NCBI GenBank assembly: GCA_965153355.1
Contig: OZ231127.1
Location: 87,234,001-87,298,000 of the forward strand
Length of the DNA stretch: 64,000 nt
Source: Flaccisagitta enflata
Lineage: Eukaryota; Chaetognatha; Sagittoidea; Aphragmophora
Direction: 5' to 3'
Shown one piece after another: positions 58,100 through 64,000 of this stretch. Every line of letters begins with the position of its first letter. The stretch's first letter is position 1. The notes beneath the pieces are model-generated. The model searched no databases. It was not told the DNA's origin and saw only the letters and a list, made by a program, of their open reading frames with translations. A program made the position numbers and the translations under genes.

Positions 58100-58950
58100 C
58101 AGAGTTCGTTAGTCGCGTGAATGCAATTTCATGACTTGATAAACGCGTTGTCCATTTTTTTTTGCCAGTTAGTCTGTCTTTTTCAGTGACACTGTTTTGC
58201 TGAGCTTTCTGACGGCAAAGAAAAGGTCTAATGACGCTTAAGGTAAGACCAATAACAGCAAAGAAAAGGTCTAATGACGCTTAAGGTAAGACTAATAGTG
58301 GCAAAGGAAGCTCTAGTGGGAATAATAAATTTTCCAGCGATAAATCCACTGACCAGGCGGAATCCATCGGAAATCTGCGAAACCAAAAGGAGATAAAACT
58401 AGAGCCGAGACAAAGCCCACTTTCATGTCATCGACAAAGTTAACTGCCATTGACGCTCAGAGTCATTAAAGCATACCACAATCGTCACATACCACCATTA
58501 ACGCACACGGCAATGAACGCCTACCACAATCAAAGCATTCCGCCATTACAGCTCACTGCCGTCACGGAACTCCGCCATGGACATGGACAAAAATCGCAAT
58601 AATCGGACATTGAATTGTCAACAGGAGATCTACATACAAAGGGATACGTTTATAGAACTCTTAACAATGCACTTGAGTCGTTGCACAAGCGTCGCTAAAG
58701 AAGTTGAAACGAGCGTAGGAACTGATGTTAATTTGTGTTTAACCAATCAACCAGCCTAACCCGCATAGTCGCGTTCAAGCAACGCAACAAAAAGTAATAA
58801 AGTTCCAAAAGTGTTACGACCATAAGTGATAACGCGTCAGTTGATATCTGTCAGTTGATTCACGAGGCCAATGATTGGGAAAAGGGACACTAAACGGGAA
58901 ATAGTGAGGCTTTGAATTTCTGTGTTTCTGACAGTTGCCCGTGCCAATGT
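58100..58950. other. No gene recognised
   Basis: Contains a 40-bp tandem pair (AAAGGTCTAATGACGCTTAA at about 58224 and 58264) and short repeated 'accacaatc..' phrases near 58470-58540. Confidence 0.5.
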
Positions 58951-58952
58951 GG

Positions 58953-59220
58953 GGGCGTTTCTAGTCAAAGACGATAGCGTTTTAAAAGGGCCCCTCGGTC
59001 GCTCGCTGCGTTCGTTCGCCCGCACCGCTCACTCCGCTCAATCGCTCCGCAGCGCTCCGCTCACTCGCTCCGCAGCGCTCCGCTTGCTCCGTTCACGGGC
59101 TCGCTCACTCACTTCGCTCACTTCCTTGTGGGACAGTTGAAAATCTTGAAAATGTGTTTACACTGTAAACGCGTTTCATGGGAACAAACGCGTTTTTGGC
59201 GCTCACTAGAAACACGCCCT
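58953..59220. mobile_element. MITE, GGGCGTGTTTCTAG family
   Basis: Left GGGCGTTTCTAGTCAAAGAC and right CACTAGAAACACGCCCT. Interior TAGCGTTTTAAAAGGGCCC, 'ctccgctcactcgctccgcag' units, and AACGCGTTTTTGGCG near the right end. This is the most intact copy. Confidence 0.8.
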
Positions 59221-59755
59221 TATATGATGGTCGACGAATCAACAAAAACATAATTTCCTTCAGTTGATGATAAAGAATGGGAGAGCAAATCTGGGTTGAA
59301 TGTGGTTTTCAGACCGTTCGATGAACCTTCAATCGTTTTTTCCTATTTGCCTCCATTTCCTCATGTATATTTCGCCGACTGCTCTTCCTCTTTCTCTTTT
59401 TTTCTCATCGTCCAATTGTTACCCCATCCACCTCATCCTAGTTCTACAAGGTGTAATAATCCAATGCATCAAAAAGAATCAATAAAATGAAAGCTGATGC
59501 ATAAAATTGTGAGCGAAACTTTTTATTTCACAGCTGAAAACAAAACTAGATAAATGGCCAGCTACAAGTAGGCAGGAGCAATAAAGCCCAGACAAGTCAT
59601 CGAAAAAAAATGTTTTGTAAGGATAGATGAACCTACAAACTAAAGGACTTACATGCCGTGGGACAAGGCTTCTTATAGACTGACAAGTCAGATGGGAGCA
59701 TCTTTCAAATACAAATTGAAAGTTGTGGCCCAATTTAGTCGGTAGTTGCTCTTGT
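59221..59755. other. No gene recognised
   Basis: Mixed AT-rich DNA. Short frames have no domain or splice support. Confidence 0.5.
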
Positions 59756-59759
59756 TCAC

Positions 59760-60335
59760 TCATTTTTGATAAAATGTTTTCTTTGATTACACTGCATTGT
59801 CCTTCCTTTTCATGTTTCAACTGACTTGGTTCACACTGTAATGTCCTTCATCTTCATTTTTCAACTGACTTGGTTTCCGCTGTATTGTCCTTCCTCCTCA
59901 GATTTCAACTGACTTGGTTCACGCTGTATTGTCCTCCCTCTTCATGTTTCAACTGACTTGGTTCACGCTGTATTGACCTTCCTCTTCATGATTCATCTGA
60001 CTCGGTTCACGCTGTAATGTCCTTCCTTTTCATGTTTCAACTGACTTGGTTCACGCTGTATTGACCTTCCTCTTCATGATTCATCTGACTCCGTTCACGC
60101 TGTAATGTCCTTCCTCTTCATGTTTCAACTGACTTGGTTCACGCTGTATTGACCTTCCTCTTCATGTTTCAACTGACTGGGTTCACGCTGTAATGTCCTT
60201 CCTTTTTATGTTTCAACGGACTTGGTTCACGCTGTAGTGTCCTTCCTCTTCATGTTTCAACTGACTCGGTTCACGCTGTATGGTCCTTCCTCTTCATGTT
60301 TCAACTGACTTGGTTCACACTGTAATGTCCTTCCT
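59760..60335. repeat. 44-bp minisatellite
   Basis: About 12 units built from TTTCAACTGACTTGGTTCAC, GCTGTAATGT and CCTTCCTCTTCATG, with a TTGACC variant alternating in the middle. Confidence 0.95.
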
Positions 60336-60411
60336 CTTCCTTTTCTTGCTCCTCACTATCATCATTGTCAGAAGGATAAAAGTGGCCGCAGAAGAGAAAA
60401 TCCGGAAGGGA

Positions 60412-61013
<602 letters not shown>

Positions 61014-61049
61014 TTACTGCAGAGCAGAATGATGATTATGATTTAAAAT

Positions 61050-61111
61050 GATCATGACGATTATGATGATAACGATCATGATGATTATGATGATAATGAT
61101 CATGATAATGG

Positions 61112-61203
<92 letters not shown>
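61050..61203. repeat. (ATG)n microsatellite
   Basis: Diverged ATG/ATT units become pure GAT. A similar array (2754-3102) lies near the left copy of the terminal duplication. Confidence 0.97.
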
Positions 61204-61264
61204 TCGAAAAGACGGGATAGACAGACAAAGACAAAAGACTGACACAAAGTCACATTTTGAGACA

Positions 61265-62565
61265 GACAAACAAAGAAAGGGAGAGAATAGAAAACATTAG
61301 CAGCCCAAAGGCAGTATACGGTCAGTGGTTTATTTGTAAAGTTGAGGGTAAGCATGGCAGCGGCCCAAAAGGAAAAAAATCTGTCTGTTTGTCCATCTGT
61401 TTGTTTGTCCAGGATATTGTTCCCAGGAGCAGCGATCTGGATAATGGTGGCAGGATTTGTACCATTGAAGGCTGAGCTCTGGGTATTAGAGGCCTAAATC
61501 TTTGTCTGAAACACCAGGATCTGGGTTATGAAGGCCAGGATCTGGACATTTGAGGCTAGGTTATACGTCCTGGAGATAAGGATTTTGGTCCTTGAGGACT
61601 TGGTGTGGGTCTCAATGGACAGGATTTGGATCTTGGAGGCCAGAATATTGATCTTGGGGCCAAAACGTAGAATTCCAATTTTCTAGCCAAAATCAAGACC
61701 AATTTGCTAGGATTTTAGCCTCTCAGGTCGAATCAGGGTCATATGGGCCCCAAAAAAGGTGAAGCTCTAAGGCAGGCGTGTATAAAGTTGAGTACTCCCC
61801 CCCCCCCTGGTGGGGGGCAGAGGAGGAAGGAGGCCGATAATGTCTAAAGAACTCTTTTAAGGTACGACTATTGTCTATTGCACAAATTCTACCTCTTATT
61901 TTGATTTTTGAAATTTTCATGGTCAGAAAAAGTCACTATCAAGAAATTCTTCGATCAAGTTGTAATCTTTGATTACTAACGAAACCCGATTTTGAGTGTC
62001 ATAGTGCAGTTGAAGATGAAGTGAAACATTGATGAGTTATCCTTAGCTATGTTTTGTTAAGAACAATAAAATGTTTTCACAACCTTTTCCGTGACGATTG
62101 CCACTGCAATCTAGTTTTCTTGATTTTTGATATTACTAAAATGAATTTTAGCTATCTTCCTAGGCCGTAAGAATTGATTTGACAGCAGATTATTCTTAGT
62201 CGGACATGAATTTGTGTGAAACAAGAAAAATTCAACTCTTACGGCATGTTTGGGGGGTTGCCCCCCCCCCCTGGGTGGGGGGGGGGGAAATCAAATCAAA
62301 GGGTTTGGAAATGGGGGGAAAAAATCAATAGCTCGAAAAAAGAAAATAATTCTTTTTGAAGATTTAGCACTTTTGGTAGTACCAAAAGGTAAAATTTGAT
62401 TACTGCAACAAAATTCCACACAATTAAAACCTGTATTATACTGTTTTATTGCTTTGTGGGGAAGAAAATCAAAGGCAGGGGGAAAAAATCAGAAGCCGCT
62501 CCATTATAAACACCCCTGCTCTAAGGAGGAGACAGGGGGGGTGGATAGATAGGCAGATACACTCC
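61265..62565. repeat. Right copy of the 1.3-kb terminal duplication
   Basis: Matches 1-1300 in the same orientation. It includes AGCATGGCAGCGGCCC at about 61352 (the left TIR of the GGGCAGCGGCCCC family) and the same hAT-like MITE. After 62550 it keeps only CACTCCGTGCTCTATAGAT, which in the left copy lies near 2238; the foldback in between is absent. Confidence 0.9.
61773..62518. mobile_element. hAT-like MITE, copy with perfect target duplication
   Basis: The same element as 510-1262, 746 bp, flanked by CTCTAAGG at 61765-61772 and 62519-62526. The perfect 8-bp duplication supports hAT-type transposition. Confidence 0.88.
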
Positions 62566-62699
62566 GTGCTCTATAGATAGCCTCCACCCATGCAGGTTGT
62601 AACACCCATTTGCCAGTTAAAAAAGCATCACCGGTGTCTTGACTGACTGTTTATTGCAAAAAAAGTGCATATTTGTCTCATACCAGGGTGCTCAAACAC

Positions 62700-63480
62700 A
62701 ATTTGTGTCAGGGGTGTAACCCAAATTTTCATCCTCGATTCAATAATGGCAATTTTGGCCTTTTTTGGGTAAAAAAGCCACATAGTGAAGCAGAAAAGGC
62801 AAGTCAATGATCATTTCTACTAATTTTGGGGTGAGGAATCCGAATCTGTCGTGAAAAATTAACTAAGATCATTACTTTGTTCAAATTACCATTTTTGGGG
62901 CCCCGATCGAGCATTTTTTGCCCTTTTCCGGTAAAAAAAAACCACTTAGCGAAGCAATGGTGGCTAGTGAATGAACAGTTACACTAATTTTGGGGTGATA
63001 AATCTGAATATGTCGTGAAAAATTGACCAAGATCATTACTTTGTTCACAATCATCATTTTGGGGGCCCCGATCGAGCATTTTTTGCCTTTTTACAGTAAA
63101 AAAAACACTTAGTGAGATGGCAATTGCGGTTCCATATGTTATCTTCGTAGTTTGACGGCTGGGGAATCAATTATGAAGTCGACAAGGCCGGACACATGGC
63201 CAACCCAGTCGCGTGCGAGTGGGCAGAGGCTGTATTGGAGGTCACTTGATCATTTGGGCAGGAGCAGTGAGGCCATAGACCGCAAAAAAAAAAAAAAAAG
63301 AATTAAAGTGTGACGGACCGACGGAAGGATAAATGGACGGACGGACCGACGGACGAACCAACAAAGCAGGGTGTAGAGTCACGTAGCACGCGACTATAAT
63401 GGTCTAAGATGAATATCTTGATCATTCACTACATTGTTCATTGCCCCGATTGAGCATTTTTAAATCTAGTTTGGTAAAAA
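62700..63480. repeat. ~180-bp diverged tandem repeat split by a HINE-like element
   Basis: Two to three units share ATTTTTGGGGCCCCGATCGA, GCATTTTTTGCC, ACTAATTTTGGGGTGA and GTCGTGAAAAATT. A last partial unit (GCCCCGATTGAGCATTTTTA) is at about 63440, beyond the insertion at 63182-63396. Confidence 0.8.
63182..63396 (+). mobile_element. HINE-like element, AGTCGCGTGC subfamily
   Basis: ACAAGGCCGGACACATGG start, tag AGTCGCGTGC at 63207-63216, poly-A core, GACCGACGG block, hairpin AGTCACGTAGCACGCGACT with one mismatch (63377-63395). Confidence 0.7.
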
Positions 63481-63499
63481 ACAGTTCGCCCAAGGGCGA

Positions 63500-63912
63500 T
63501 ATGTGATCAGCGATACCCGTTTCCCTGCTTTGCATGATTGTGAAATGTGAATAGGAGTGAGGGGAAGCGGGGCAGCAGACAAGTCAATCCCTCTGAGACT
63601 GTCCTGAGATGGCTCATTTCAAGCCTGTGAGGGTAGATTGGTAGCCTGAAATGGCTGGTTTCAGGCCTGGGATAGCAGATTTGTTGCCTGAGGGCTGAAT
63701 TGATGCCTGAGAAACCAGAGAGGGCTGATTTCAGTTCTGAAAGGGTAGATCGCAGACTTAGGAAGTCAGATTTCAGGCTTGAGAGGGTAGATTTCAGGCC
63801 TGTAACTCCAAAACCGCTCAAAGGCGCCAAAAAAGCAAAGTGTTACCAACGGACTGATGGACCGACTGACCGACCGACAGACAGTTGTTGAGTCGCGTGC
63901 ACGCGACAAAAA
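63500..63912 (+). mobile_element. Chimeric repeat: MITE-like core ending in a HINE-like 3' hairpin
   Basis: The left part (CAGCGATACCCG, GGGGCAGCAG) resembles the flank and end of the 22.5-kb GGGCAGCGGCCCC element. A 'gcctgagagggtagatttcag' minisatellite follows, then CCGACCGACAG units, and the hairpin AGTCGCGTGCACGCGAC (63891-63907) of the HINE-like family. Confidence 0.5.
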
Positions 63913-64000
63913 ACCATTGCTGTTTGAGGTTCATAGATTTATCATTGATTTTATGACATTTTTATCATTTACATACAGATACTGTAATATCTTTTCACGC

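Overview
This window is eukaryotic, almost certainly animal, genomic DNA. It contains one spliced gene with canonical GT-AG introns, a tRNA-headed SINE, many non-autonomous DNA transposons, and a very heavy load of microsatellites (GA, CA, AAC, ATC/ATG, GAC, TTCA) and minisatellites. The mixture suggests a repeat-rich, probably marine, invertebrate. I cannot assign a phylum from the sequence. There are no bacterial features, and most open frames are simple repeats read in several frames.

Layout. 1-2.3 kb: nested transposons, of which about 1.3 kb is repeated near the right end (61.3-62.6 kb). 2.4-4.8 kb: ATC/ATG and GAC/GAT arrays holding a SINE with a 13-bp target duplication. 5.9-27 kb: foldback/MITE elements, simple repeats and minisatellites, with no convincing gene. 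26.3-35.3 kb, minus strand: the most unusual region. It holds three long intronless reading frames: a FLYWCH zinc-finger protein, a DEDDy 3'-5' exonuclease protein, and a coiled-coil/RS-tailed protein in frame with the exonuclease across one stop codon. An identical 54-bp direct repeat flanks them. The left copy begins with TG next to a 16-base polypurine tract, as at a 3' LTR. I see no reverse transcriptase or integrase. 38.5-41.2 kb: an 80-bp satellite. 42-46 kb: Helentron-like elements and unique DNA. 47.3-49.1 kb: a decayed retrotransposon pol 3' end. 50.1-56.1 kb, minus strand: a complete nine-exon gene for a predicted secreted PI-PLC X-domain protein (529 aa), with transposon fragments in four of its eight introns. 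56.1-64 kb: more MITEs, GA/ATG arrays and the right-hand copy of the terminal duplication.

Three repeat families run through the whole window. (1) A Helentron/HINE-like family has a GACGG-type variable tandem core, a 3' hairpin and a 10-nt subterminal tag. The tag changes between subfamilies while the inverted copies stay complementary. (2) A TIR MITE family starts GGGCGTGTTTCTAG. (3) A TIR family starts GGGCAGCGGCCCC. Many MITEs show clean TA or 8-bp target duplications.

The two gene regions have no evident functional link. The PLC-X gene looks like an ordinary host gene. The FLYWCH/exonuclease block looks like a mobile or virus-like intronless unit, or host genes carried by one. Coordinates of splice sites and target duplications were read by hand. 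Homology calls rest on motif recognition, not on database searches.
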